Positions 1 through 8,230 are shown, counted from the stretch's first letter. The stretch is DNA of 14,944 nt from an uncultured Collinsella sp. (GCA_958452935.1 CAUDVX010000042.1:1-14944), one strand, 5' to 3'. Numbers and translations: made by a program. The notes: a model not told the origin generated them from the letters alone.

Positions 1-306
1 GCCGAGCCCGTACGCGAGCTGGCGACGGTTGAGGCGTTGCGTTTGGTGCGGGGCAGCCTGAACCCCGGGGGTATTTACGTTGCCAATATCGTGAGCGCAA
101 ACGAGGGGAGCGATGTGACGTTCCTGCGCGACTGCGCTGCCACGGCACTCGAGGTATTCGCCCACGCCTGGGTGGTCCCATGTGGCGATGCGGAGTTCGG
201 CGGCGAGGAGAACTACCTGCTCATTGCCAGCGATGGTGACTACACCTTTGCCGAAGCCGTGCCCTTCGACGCCGACTTCCTCGGCACCGTCCTTCAGGAC
301 AAGTAA
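1..306 (+). CDS. Spermidine synthase-like protein, C-terminal part (5' end outside window)
   Basis: The frame is open from base 1 and ends at TAA 304-306, so only the last 101 residues are present. The segment LNPGGIYVANIV followed by FLRDCAATALEVFAHAWVVPC and GGEENYLLIAS fits the C-terminal half of the Rossmann-fold methyltransferase domain of spermidine synthase-like proteins. In these proteins a late beta strand follows an 'L.PGG' turn. Family assignment is by recognition of this pattern. The SAM-binding motif and catalytic acidic residues lie upstream and cannot be checked, so true polyamine synthesis versus a generic SAM-dependent enzyme is open. An internal TTG at 37 is not a convincing start because the open frame continues upstream of it. 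The gene faces the helicase gene tail-to-tail with a 26-nt gap. Confidence 0.72.
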   Translation, partial: AEPVRELATVEALRLVRGSLNPGGIYVANIVSANEGSDVTFLRDCAATALEVFAHAWVVPCGDAEFGGEENYLLIASDGDYTFAEAVPFDADFLGTVLQDK

Positions 307-332
307 GTCTCCCCGTCCCAAAAAGACTGGTC

Positions 333-2777
333 TTAAGCGTGGTCGCGCCAGCTGCGGACACGCTGCTTCATGCCCTCTATGTCGAGCACGCCTTCGGCGA
401 AGCCTTTGCGCACGAGCTCCTCGGGAACGTACTCGTCGTAGCGATCAAAATAAGGCACCTCGCCGGGATAGACGAGCTCGATGGGATCGAAGTCCTTTTC
501 AGCCTCGGCTGCGAGCACCTCAAAGAATGTTTCCTCGTTGGCCTTCATCTTGAACTGCATAAAGTATGGACGCGACGGATCGAGCCCGCGAAGGCCAAGC
601 TCCGCGGCGCATTTAATCTTGAGCATACGTTCGAGCGCCAGAAAGGCGTAGCTGCCTAACCAGGGGAAGAGCACCCAGGTGTCGCCACCCAGGTTGATGA
701 GCGGCTTGGTCCCCGCACCCGAAATCTCGGCCGTATGACGAGCCTGCGCCAAGCGGGCCCGTGCGTTACCCATAAGGTACGGATATGCCGCGTGCTCGTT
801 GAGCGCCTTGCGCATACGCTCGAGTACATGTGTGTTGATGTCACCGGGGCAATCGCCAAAGTAGGCCGGCACGCGGCCCTTGACCTGCGTGGCAAAGACG
901 GTATGACGCTTCCAGTCCACTTCTTCGACAATCCAGCAATGTCCGGCGATGGCGATTCGCTCACCGGGCGGTGGCGGGTTGACAATCGTGCCCAACTCGG
1001 CCGATTCACTGCGAACGGTAAACTCCTCGTTTTCCTGGAACACAGCGTAGAACTTAAAGTTGTTAATGATGCGCTCGCCCGCGAGACCCACGATGAGTCC
1101 GCCGCCCTCGGTGACCTGGATGTGGTCGATCTTGATGAGGTGGCGCAGCAGTACGCGATAGTCATCGGCCGAGACGCGGTGGAAATAACTGAGCGTGAGC
1201 ACACGCTGGGCAAGTTCGGCCGGTGTGAGCTCGCCGGTGCTGGCGAGGGTCGACATGGTCTGGTGATAGAGCAAACTGTAGGGGAGTCGATCGAGCTCGG
1301 GCGGCTCGACCCACTTTTCTTCGCGATAGAGTTGTACGAGTGCGATGCCCTGTAGGAGCTTCCAAGGTATCGTTTCGGGCATCATCGTGCGCGGCTCGGG
1401 CTCTTCCTCGCGCATGACGAACCACATCTCGGGCGGAAGATCGCGGCGTCCCGTGCGGCCCATGCGCTGCAAAAAGGAACTGACGGTAAACGGTGCATCG
1501 ATCTGGAACGCGCGCTCCAGGCGACCGATATCAATGCCAAGCTCCAGCGTGGAGGTGGTGACGGTCGTCTGTGCCTGCTCCTCGTCGCGCATGAGCTCCT
1601 CGGCCGTCTCGCGCAGCGATGCCGAGAGGTTGCCATGATGGATAAGGAAGCGGTCTGGCTCGTGCCAGCTTTCACAGTAGCTGCGCAACATGGAGCACAC
1701 GGCCTCTGCCTCCTCGCGCGAGTTGGCAAAGACCAGGCACTTGCGGCCGCGGGTATGTTCAAAGATGTAGCCCATGCCGGGGTCGGCGTTGTCGGGTGCG
1801 GTGTCGGTGGGGTTGAGCAGTGCCTGTTCGGTTGCCTGCGGGATGTCGACTTCGCCCTCGGGGGCTGAGGAAGTGCGACTGTCCTTGGGGGCAGCCTTGC
1901 CCCGTGCCTGCTCGCGACGTTGGCGGCGCTCCTCTTGCGTGAGTTGTCCGCTATGGCGCATGTCTTGGGTGCTGACGGGCAGTGCCGCGGGTGGTGCCGC
2001 CTCAATGCGCTCGCATGCGAGCACCTCAGCTTCCTGCGGACCTGTGCTCGTGAATCCCCGCTGCTGTGCCTGGGGGCCCGAGTTATAGAAGTGCTCCATG
2101 GAGATGCGCCATACGCGGCGCGGTTCCTCAAAACGGGGGATAACACAGTTGCGCCCCGTTCCCTGTGAGAGAAAGGCACCCGTGCGTTCCGGGTCCCCGA
2201 TGGTGGCCGAAAGACCGATGCGCCGGGGCCGTACGCCCGCCATGCGCGAAAGACGCTCGATAAGGCAGAGTGTCTGCCCGCCACGGTCGCCGCGCATGAG
2301 CGAGTGGACCTCATCGATGACCACGTAGCGTAGGTCGCAAAACATGCGCGAGATCGCCATGTGCTTATGGATTAAGAGCGCCTCGAGTGACTCGGGCGTA
2401 ATCTGCAGGATGCCGCTCGGCTTTTTGATGAGCTTTGCCTTGTGCGACTGCGAGACATCGCCGTGCCAGTGCCAGACGGGGATGTCGGCCTCTTCGCACA
2501 AATCGTTGAGGCGAACGAACTGGTCGTTGATGAGTGCCTTGAGGGGGCCAATATAGAGGGCACCAACGCTTGCGGGCGGGTTCTCCCAAAACTCGGTCAG
2601 GATGGGAAAGAAGGCTGCCTCGGTTTTGCCGGAAGCCGTGGATGCCGTCAGGAGCACATTGTCTTGCGTGTTGAAGATGGCATCTGCCGCCGCAACCTGG
2701 ATGGAGCGCAGGCTCTCCCAATCGTGGGAGTAGATGAAGTCTTGGATAAACGGGGCGTAGCGGTCAAAGGCGTTCAC
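333..2777 (-). CDS. sngC: Lhr-like DExH-box helicase, SngC-type component of Shango phage defence
   Basis: Superfamily 2 helicase of 814 aa. Visible motifs are I (TASGKT, about 47-52), Ia (PLKALINDQ), Ib (TPESLE), II (DEVH, about 155-158), III (SAT, about 189-191), IV (LVFANS, about 347), V (TSTLELGIDIG, about 407-417) and VI (QRMGRTGRR, about 436-444). The C-terminal half looks Lhr-like: a winged-helix region, then a beta-barrel segment with IAGHCWIVEEVDW and a YFGD motif. It should use ATP to translocate on or unwind nucleic acid. Between motifs III and IV lies about 100 residues of charged, Ala/Pro/Gln-rich sequence that looks like a lineage-specific insertion. The start chosen is GTG 2775-2777, which has GGGAGG four bases upstream. 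The longer frame to 3011 would run back into the ATPase gene with non-conserved sequence. It is last in the cassette, 115 bp after sngB. Naming rests on gene content and domain order. Confidence 0.85.
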   Translation of the reverse strand: MNAFDRYAPFIQDFIYSHDWESLRSIQVAAADAIFNTQDNVLLTASTASGKTEAAFFPILTEFWENPPASVGALYIGPLKALINDQFVRLNDLCEEADIPVWHWHGDVSQSHKAKLIKKPSGILQITPESLEALLIHKHMAISRMFCDLRYVVIDEVHSLMRGDRGGQTLCLIERLSRMAGVRPRRIGLSATIGDPERTGAFLSQGTGRNCVIPRFEEPRRVWRISMEHFYNSGPQAQQRGFTSTGPQEAEVLACERIEAAPPAALPVSTQDMRHSGQLTQEERRQRREQARGKAAPKDSRTSSAPEGEVDIPQATEQALLNPTDTAPDNADPGMGYIFEHTRGRKCLVFANSREEAEAVCSMLRSYCESWHEPDRFLIHHGNLSASLRETAEELMRDEEQAQTTVTTSTLELGIDIGRLERAFQIDAPFTVSSFLQRMGRTGRRDLPPEMWFVMREEEPEPRTMMPETIPWKLLQGIALVQLYREEKWVEPPELDRLPYSLLYHQTMSTLASTGELTPAELAQRVLTLSYFHRVSADDYRVLLRHLIKIDHIQVTEGGGLIVGLAGERIINNFKFYAVFQENEEFTVRSESAELGTIVNPPPPGERIAIAGHCWIVEEVDWKRHTVFATQVKGRVPAYFGDCPGDINTHVLERMRKALNEHAAYPYLMGNARARLAQARHTAEISGAGTKPLINLGGDTWVLFPWLGSYAFLALERMLKIKCAAELGLRGLDPSRPYFMQFKMKANEETFFEVLAAEAEKDFDPIELVYPGEVPYFDRYDEYVPEELVRKGFAEGVLDIEGMKQRVRSWRDHA

Positions 2778-2858
2778 GGGGCCTCCCTTCAAAAGCGAAT
2801 CTCTTAACGCGGTGGGCAGTGGCTTGCTGCATTGCTGCTTCAACGTTTGCCCAGATAA

Positions 2859-2894
2859 AACCTGCCAAAATGAACCTGACCTTTTTGGCAGGTT
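2859..2894 (-). terminator. Perfect 12-bp inverted repeat between sngB and sngC (possible leaky terminator)
   Basis: AACCTGCCAAAA at 2859-2870 pairs perfectly with TTTTGGCAGGTT at 2883-2894, around a 12-base loop. The repeat begins at the sngB stop codon (TAA at 2893-2895 on the minus strand). On the transcribed strand the stem is followed by TTATC after its own final T residues, giving TTTTATC. It therefore resembles an intrinsic terminator with a short U-run. Because sngC lies downstream and no strong promoter was found in the gap, partial read-through is the simplest reading. A processing or stability hairpin, or a protein-binding site, is also possible. Confidence 0.6.
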
Positions 2895-4197
2895 AGATGG
2901 TGAACTCGGCGAAGTTGCGGTCGTCGCCTGCGGTGCCGGTGTCGTCTGTTGCGGCTGTCGGCGCCAGCGCGTCGCCACCGACGCTTTGCAGCAACTCGGC
3001 CACGCTAGCATCGGGGTTTTGACACAGGATATCGAGCAGTTCGATAAAGTCGCGGATGACTTCGCGGGGCGTCAGATGCGTGTCGGCCCCCACGCGGCCA
3101 AACTCAATTTTGAGGAAGTCCACCAAGTCGTTCTCGGTAAGCGTGGGCGTCCAGCCAAAGTAGCCGGCATGGATCTGCATGAGCTTTTCGATGAGCACCA
3201 GCAGCTCCTCGTAGGTGAGCGGTTGCAGGCGGATGATGGGCGCGAGCATGTCTTTGAGATCATCGCGCGCAAAACGGCCCTGAGCGAGACGGCTCCGAAG
3301 GGCCTCGTAGGAGAACACGCCGCGGCGGCGGTCTTCGATGGAGGTTGGCGTGCCGCCCATGATCATGCCCAGGTACTGCGCCTTGCCCTGGAGCGTGTCG
3401 TTGTACATGGTCAGGATCTTCTCGTAGTTATATTGGCGCGTGATCGCGTTGGGAATCTTGTACAGATTCACGAGCTCGTCAATGAGCACCAGCATGCCCT
3501 TGTAGCCGCTGCAGACCAAAAAACGTGCGATGAGCTTGACGTAGTCGTACCAATCGTCATCGCTGATGATGGTCGAGGAGCCCAGCTCGGCGCGCGCCTC
3601 GCTCTTGGTGCGGTACTCGCCGCGAATCCATTTGGTCACGCGGCTCATGGCATCATCGTCGCCCTCCGAGACGGCCGTGCGATAACGGCGGAGCATGCGG
3701 ACAAAGTCAAAGCCGTGGACCATCTCTTCGAGTGGAGCGAGTTGGGCATTAACGGCAGACTCGTCGGCGTCGGCACACGAGGCGACCCAGCGATCCAGGA
3801 TAAGGTTGAGTGCGCCGCCCTCGGGACGCGTCTTGGTCGATATGTTGCGGATGAGCTCGCGATAGGTGGCGAGGCCCTGGCCCTGTCCACCCTGTAGGCG
3901 GCGCTCAGGGGAAAGGTCGGCATCGGCGACCACAAAGCCCTCGCCCATGGCATGCGTTCGGATGGTCTGGAGCAAAAAGCTCTTGCCGGCGCCGTAGCGA
4001 CCGACTAGGAAACGGAAGCTTGCGCCGCCATCGGCGATGAGGCTCAGGTCGGTGAGCAGAGCGCGGATCTCGACCTCTCGCCCTACGGTGATATAGGGAA
4101 GGCCAATGCGCGGGACAACGCCGCCCTTGAGCGAGTTGAGAATGACGGCGGCGACGCGCTTGGGCACGCGGGGTGCTGCGGATGCGGTATCACTCAT
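2893..4197 (-). CDS. sngB: BREX-type P-loop ATPase (DUF2791-like), SngB component of Shango defence
   Basis: AAA/STAND-like ATPase of 434 aa. The Walker A motif is GRYGAGKS (66-73), and Walker B is LVLIDE at 236-241. Downstream, an MGGTPTSIED segment near 285 resembles the sensor-type region of BREX ATP-binding (DUF2791) proteins. The GRYGAGKS spacing and the LVLIDEL context are what point to that family. No transmembrane segment is seen, so it is probably cytosolic. The tail from about 415 is low-complexity, Ala/Thr/Asp-rich. The ATG at 4195-4197 lies inside the end of sngA (8-nt overlap), which implies translational coupling. A GAGAGGA ribosome site sits about 10 nt upstream. Its role, by analogy to published Shango and BREX systems, is as an ATP-driven switch or loader acting with the TerB protein and the helicase. 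That role is inferred, and no nuclease is visible in it. Confidence 0.85.
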   Translation of the reverse strand: MSDTASAAPRVPKRVAAVILNSLKGGVVPRIGLPYITVGREVEIRALLTDLSLIADGGASFRFLVGRYGAGKSFLLQTIRTHAMGEGFVVADADLSPERRLQGGQGQGLATYRELIRNISTKTRPEGGALNLILDRWVASCADADESAVNAQLAPLEEMVHGFDFVRMLRRYRTAVSEGDDDAMSRVTKWIRGEYRTKSEARAELGSSTIISDDDWYDYVKLIARFLVCSGYKGMLVLIDELVNLYKIPNAITRQYNYEKILTMYNDTLQGKAQYLGMIMGGTPTSIEDRRRGVFSYEALRSRLAQGRFARDDLKDMLAPIIRLQPLTYEELLVLIEKLMQIHAGYFGWTPTLTENDLVDFLKIEFGRVGADTHLTPREVIRDFIELLDILCQNPDASVAELLQSVGGDALAPTAATDDTGTAGDDRNFAEFTI

Positions 4198-5935
4198 GCT
4201 CTAGGTATCCTCTCACGTCTGCTTCGTAGTCCTCAATAATTTGCGGTCCTGCTGAGCCAAATTCAATAACGGTGTCGCCCACCAGGTCAAAGAGCGCTTC
4301 GTTGATGCTATCGACGAGCATGTCCTCACTCTTGCCCGACTGTGCCACCGCCGATGCCGTCTGCGCTGCGTTTTGCTCGAGGAGTGCTCGAAGATAGGCG
4401 TCTGCGGCGGGATCGAGTGCGGGCGCGGTGTCGGCGGGCGTGGGCGCTGGTGCGAGGAGTGGGGCTACGACGCCAAACTGCTCGGTGGAGATGGTCGGCT
4501 CGCCAGCCTCGTCCTGCCGCATGGTCGTCGCGACTGGTTCGGCAATCGTGTCGGCCATGGGCTCGGCTTCCCGTCGTTCGGCAACTGCCACCTCGGCATC
4601 CGCAAGCGTGCCGTCCTCGCGCTCCTCGTCGATCAAAAGCGCCTCGCGCGTTTGTGCGGCGGCGCTCCGAATGTGCCCCAGCTGGCTCAGATCGATATCG
4701 ATCTTGACGGGCTGATGTGCGGCATCCCATGAAAGCCATGCCACAATCTCGTCATCGATAATCTTAGCCAGATATTTGGGGACCTTCTCTTCCTTAAGGG
4801 GATGGCCGGGATCCAGTGCCAAGCGCAGACGCTGATCACAAGCGCGCATTATCTCACCGAGCTTGCTACTTTTTTGTCTGCTGCCGTGGATGCGCATACA
4901 TTCCCAAAAGCCATTTTGGCAGCGGTAGATGTGAATGGGGTCCAGGCGATATTCACAGTCCTCGTGGCGCTCGGGTGCAAAGAACACGGCCGAGGCAAAC
5001 ATGGTGTAGGGCATGGCCGTCTCCTCCCCAAACAAGCTCGCTACGATGCCGGTCTTTCGGTGCGTGTCATAGTAGCGCGCCATACGGACATACACGGCGC
5101 ATGCCACGTGGCGCAGGTCGCGATGGTGGGAACGGTCGAGCCGTGAGTTATTCAGGTTGTACGTCGAGAGTGCGTCGATGGCAGCCATGAGCCGCTCCTC
5201 ATGCGCCTCATCGGGCGGAAGGGGAAGCGTGGGCTCGGAGGTCTTGCGACGTTTGGGGGGCAGGGCCGACGGCGCCGGCGCGGGCACGAGGTCTCGCGCT
5301 GCGCGGCGCAGCTCGATGAGGGCGTTGTCGAATGCGACGGTTTTAGAGTCGCGAAGCAGCTTGGGGTCGAGCTCATGGAACACGGCGTAGTCCTGCAGCC
5401 ACACGCGTGCGAACCGGTCGATGCCGGGTTCAAAGGCGCGATAGGCATCCCAAAATCCCTTGATCTTGTCATAGCCGTCGCGCGGATTGTCGACGCCAAT
5501 GCCGCAGATCAATTCGTAAAGATAAAGAAAAGCAAACGAGGTCGATGTCTCCTCGATATTGCCGCGGCGCACTTGGGCACGCCAGGTAAAGTAGCCGCGC
5601 AGCTGTCGATCGCTCATGGCATTGTAGGTGGGAAAGTACGACTTAAAGGTGCCGTTGTAGGGGCAATCGTCCTCGAAGTCGGCCATCAGCAGGCCTTGGC
5701 GGTAAAAGAGCTCCGCCTCCGATAGCCAACGTCCCGCGCCGCCTTTGGGATCCTCTTGCCAGCGTGATATCTCGCGCATCTTGCGGTACTGGTCGGGGAG
5801 GAAGTTCTGCATCTGACGACCGGTCTTGAGAATCGGCTCGTCAGCATAGATTTCGTTTGAGAAGCGGGCGGACTGATGGGTCCGGGCCTCGGCCATAATG
5901 CGCTCGATGAGCATCTTGACGTCCTGGTCGGCCAC
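4190..5935 (-). CDS. sngA: TerB-N/TerB-C domain protein, SngA component of Shango defence
   Basis: Soluble protein of 581 aa. The segment at about 104-146 (YNAMSD..QLRGYFTWRAQVRRGN, then FAFLYLYELICGIG) is characteristic of the TerB-N domain. The C-terminus, with DSINEALFDLVGDTVIEF near 542-559 and IIEDYEADVRGYL after it, fits TerB-C. A helical middle region (about 245-400) could be the TerB-like core. Two low-complexity linkers (about 215-245 and 440-515, Ala/Pro/Glu-rich) separate the modules. TerB-N/TerB-C proteins were linked by comparative genomics to DNA-processing helicase operons, and a TerB protein is the first component of Shango. Its molecular role is not established. The start is GTG 5933-5935, with AGGAGAGGAGA just upstream. 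The in-frame ATG at 5977 overlaps the -10 box. It is first gene of the cassette and overlaps sngB. Confidence 0.85.
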   Translation of the reverse strand: MADQDVKMLIERIMAEARTHQSARFSNEIYADEPILKTGRQMQNFLPDQYRKMREISRWQEDPKGGAGRWLSEAELFYRQGLLMADFEDDCPYNGTFKSYFPTYNAMSDRQLRGYFTWRAQVRRGNIEETSTSFAFLYLYELICGIGVDNPRDGYDKIKGFWDAYRAFEPGIDRFARVWLQDYAVFHELDPKLLRDSKTVAFDNALIELRRAARDLVPAPAPSALPPKRRKTSEPTLPLPPDEAHEERLMAAIDALSTYNLNNSRLDRSHHRDLRHVACAVYVRMARYYDTHRKTGIVASLFGEETAMPYTMFASAVFFAPERHEDCEYRLDPIHIYRCQNGFWECMRIHGSRQKSSKLGEIMRACDQRLRLALDPGHPLKEEKVPKYLAKIIDDEIVAWLSWDAAHQPVKIDIDLSQLGHIRSAAAQTREALLIDEEREDGTLADAEVAVAERREAEPMADTIAEPVATTMRQDEAGEPTISTEQFGVVAPLLAPAPTPADTAPALDPAADAYLRALLEQNAAQTASAVAQSGKSEDMLVDSINEALFDLVGDTVIEFGSAGPQIIEDYEADVRGYLEHE

Positions 5936-5972
5936 CGCTTCTCCTCTCCTAACGCAGCTTCGGTGACCCCAT

Positions 5973-5981
5973 ATCATAGCA
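5973..5981 (-). promoter_or_regulatory. Extended -10 promoter for the sngABC cassette
   Basis: On the minus strand, TGC followed directly by TATGAT forms an extended -10 element (TGN + 5/6 match to TATAAT). It predicts transcription starting near 5966 and a leader of about 30 nt before the GTG at 5935. The -35 region is poor (CGAACA at 17-bp spacing, 3/6), as expected where an extended -10 compensates. The 88-bp gap to the DUF554 gene shows no convincing terminator, so read-through from upstream is possible too. Confidence 0.5.
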
Positions 5982-6023
5982 CAGCATCAAACAGGTGTTC
6001 GAGATACCGCTATGTAGATAGAT

Positions 6024-6740
6024 TTAGAACAAGAGGGCGTAGATGACCGCCACGACGACGGAGGGGAGCATGTTGGCCGTGCGGAAGGTCTGAGGTCGAA
6101 TAAGGTTAACGCCAACACAGAAGATGAGCATGGAGCCCACAAGCGAAAGGCTGTCGAGGGCTGCGGTGGTCATGATGGGGGAGAGTGCACCGGCAAAAAG
6201 CGTGATCGTACCCTGGAATACGGCAACGGGCAGGGCCGAGAAGATGCAGCCGCGGCCAAGCGAGGCCGTCATGGTGCAGACGATGATGCAGTCCAGCGCG
6301 CCCTTCAGGGCAAGCGTGGACCAGTCGCCGAGCAGACCGTCCTGAATCGATCCCACGATGGCCATGGCGCCGATACACACGGTGAGCGATGCCGAGACAA
6401 AGGCGTTGGTGAACTCGTTGTCGCCTTCGCTGCCGGTTTTGCGCTTGAGCCATTCGCCGAGGTTCTCGATGGCGGCCTCCAGGTTGATGGCCTCGCCGAT
6501 GAGCGAACCGAGGGCAAATGAGACGATAAGCATGGTGGTGCCGGTGGTCGCCAACGCTTCTCCATCGATAACGAGCATCTTTTGCATGGTGCCGCCCAGG
6601 CCGATAAACAGGACGCACAGCCCTGACGCCTTCATGAGCGTGTCCTGGATGCGGGGCGTAATGAAGCGCCCACCCATGAGGCCAAGCAGGCCGCCCGCGA
6701 TCAAAAGCGCGACGTTGATGATCGTTCCTAAACCCGGCAT
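6024..6740 (-). CDS. DUF554 family integral membrane protein
   Basis: Very hydrophobic protein of 238 aa with seven or eight predicted membrane spans, starting at MPGLGTIINV and ending in a hydrophobic span. The N-terminal pattern (GTIINV.LIAGG..G...G), the ALGSLIGEAINLE segment and the later IVGSIQDGLLGD segment are typical of DUF554 (YdfK-like) proteins. These are widespread in anaerobes. The transported substrate, if any, is unknown for the family, and nothing here identifies it. The start is ATG 6738-6740, with AGGAGG four bases upstream. The longer frame to 6764 lacks a ribosome site. It is 88 bp upstream of sngA on the same strand, probably a separate unit by function. It is 89 bp downstream of the secreted-protein cluster. 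Confidence 0.85.
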   Translation of the reverse strand: MPGLGTIINVALLIAGGLLGLMGGRFITPRIQDTLMKASGLCVLFIGLGGTMQKMLVIDGEALATTGTTMLIVSFALGSLIGEAINLEAAIENLGEWLKRKTGSEGDNEFTNAFVSASLTVCIGAMAIVGSIQDGLLGDWSTLALKGALDCIIVCTMTASLGRGCIFSALPVAVFQGTITLFAGALSPIMTTAALDSLSLVGSMLIFCVGVNLIRPQTFRTANMLPSVVVAVIYALLF

Positions 6741-6771
6741 GAACCCTCCTGTAATTGATGCCAACGCGGCA

Positions 6772-6780
6772 ATCGTAGCA
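6772..6780 (-). promoter_or_regulatory. Possible extended -10 promoter for the DUF554 gene
   Basis: Minus-strand TGC + TACGAT (4/6 to TATAAT with a TGN extension) would start transcription about 25 nt before ATG 6740. No good -35 was found. It has the same TGC-extended form as the sng promoter, which gives slight mutual support. Confidence 0.3.
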
Positions 6781-6829
6781 GAACGGGGAAGGGAGCGCTC
6801 AGTATCCGAGCCAAGCGGCGGTTAGCAGT

Positions 6830-8230
6830 CTAGGACAGGACGGGGCTAAAGTCGAAGCGCAGTGTCATGAGGTGCTGCGGGGATTCGATGGCTGCGGCAA
6901 TGATGTCGGCATCTCGTGCACGATCGAACCCTTCAAGTTCCATTTGATAGGGGAAGTCTTCTTGGATACCGATGCGACGCGGAACCAAAAGCTTGGTTCC
7001 GTCGAATTCTTCGGTTCGCGTTCCGTCTGCTGCAACGGAATAAAGGTGTAACTTGGCGGTCGTTGTGGCATCAAGTGCCGAGATAGCTTGGATATCGTTC
7101 GATGCGCTCCTTGCTCCCACTGCTGTAAGTGCCGTAGGCGCGACGACTTCACCCGAAGGCAAAAAGACGAGCTCGACGGTATTGGGGAATGCGATGAGGA
7201 TATTTTTGCGGCGGGGCGCATTGGCAGCGACTGGCTCAATGCTTGCGGCATCGACGGTTTCCGTGTGGTCGAGCGCGACCATCATGCAACAGTTGCCTTC
7301 GTCGACATCTGGGGGAGCGGCAAAGTCCAGGCCGTCTTTCGGTTGGGAATCGCCTAGTTCGGTGGCGGTGCCGCCTGGCTTCTCGAGAGGAGCCGCAGCG
7401 TTGTCTTCTGATGATACATCGTCTGCATCGTCAACATGTGCCGGTGCGTCTGCGACCTCGTCTTTGGGGGATTTGTCACTATCGCTCGATATAGGAGCAG
7501 CAATCCCGACGGACCCCACTCCGTGCCATGTCATTTGGAGCAGCGCCGGATCGGCGAGAATGCGCCGCACGCCCGGCTCCTGGGCATCGATATTGATGGG
7601 GGCGGATTCTGATCCGCGCGTGAGGTTAAGCGAGCCCTTCTGTCTATTGCCTTGAGCTTCTTGGTCGTCCGCGTCGCCAGCGTAGAACAGCAAAGGCGCA
7701 TCTCCCGTTGCGATGGCTTCGGTGTTCGCCTTGGTCAGTCGCAGCGATGCCGTAAAGGAGATGATGGGCTGCGCGCCATCGACATTCAAGGGAACGCAGC
7801 CCAGGCATACACCCCCTTCTTCTTCATAGGCCGCGCTGTCGAAGACGACCTTCGCCCCGTTCGCCGAGTCATCGACCGAGGCAATATCGATGCGCAGCTC
7901 TAAGTCGCATGGGTCGCCATCGGCGTCGACCGCAGCCGATTTCCATGTGCAGATGGCACAACCTGTCTGGGGGCCGTTCTCCTTGTCCGGTCGCTTGATA
8001 TCCACGACTATCGAGCCGACCGTATTGCGGTGAAGGCATCCCGAGGTTCGGACCGTGGCGTGTGCGAGCGAAAAACGTTGGCAGGCGACGATACCCGACG
8101 AATTCGCCACGGGGTTCAGAGCTTGCGGTAAGGAGTTTGCCGTGGCGGGCGTCGCCCAGGCGGCGAGAGGCGTACCGCTCGCCAGTGCGCTGCAGAGCGC
8201 GGCAACGGGCAATAGATTTTTGGGTGCCAT
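6830..8230 (-). CDS. Secreted Cys-pair protein of unknown function
   Basis: Protein of 466 aa, not recognised. It begins with a likely signal peptide (MAPKNLLPVAALCSALASG, then TPLAAWA with cleavage near residue 26). The mature N-terminal half (about 45-240) looks beta-rich and carries cysteines at about 50, 65, 91, 94 (CAIC), 108, 142 and 145 (CLGC). An acidic, disorder-prone linker (about 245-310) follows, then a second beta-rich part with a vicinal CC at 314-315. No C-terminal membrane span or sorting signal is seen, so it is either released or held by partners. The ATG at 8228-8230 was preferred over GTG 8254 because it opens directly on the signal peptide and has GGGAGA just upstream. 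It is the last gene of a five-gene minus-strand envelope cluster. The paired cysteines could form disulfides or bind metal, which is a guess. Confidence 0.7.
   Translation of the reverse strand: MAPKNLLPVAALCSALASGTPLAAWATPATANSLPQALNPVANSSGIVACQRFSLAHATVRTSGCLHRNTVGSIVVDIKRPDKENGPQTGCAICTWKSAAVDADGDPCDLELRIDIASVDDSANGAKVVFDSAAYEEEGGVCLGCVPLNVDGAQPIISFTASLRLTKANTEAIATGDAPLLFYAGDADDQEAQGNRQKGSLNLTRGSESAPINIDAQEPGVRRILADPALLQMTWHGVGSVGIAAPISSDSDKSPKDEVADAPAHVDDADDVSSEDNAAAPLEKPGGTATELGDSQPKDGLDFAAPPDVDEGNCCMMVALDHTETVDAASIEPVAANAPRRKNILIAFPNTVELVFLPSGEVVAPTALTAVGARSASNDIQAISALDATTTAKLHLYSVAADGTRTEEFDGTKLLVPRRIGIQEDFPYQMELEGFDRARDADIIAAAIESPQHLMTLRFDFSPVLS

Noticed and set aside
323..334. AAGAC/GTCTT hairpin as a terminator between converging genes
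   Set aside because: Only 5 bp with a 2-nt loop, and it runs into the helicase stop codon.
735..1355. Long open frame on the plus strand inside the helicase gene (and similar ones in other genes)
   Set aside because: It mirrors the coding frame of a well-supported gene in GC-rich DNA. No ribosome site or recognisable protein.
2778..3011. Longer start for the helicase gene at 3011
   Set aside because: It would overlap the ATPase gene by about 120 bp with unlike, low-complexity sequence. GTG 2777 has a good ribosome site and begins conserved-looking sequence.
4190..5935. Reading the TerB protein as a tellurite-resistance gene
   Set aside because: TerB-N/TerB-C proteins in helicase/ATPase operons are a different context, and no TerC, TerD or TerZ gene is present.
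5936..5977. ATG 5977 as start of the TerB gene
   Set aside because: It lies in the likely -10 box and lacks a ribosome site. GTG 5935 has a strong one.
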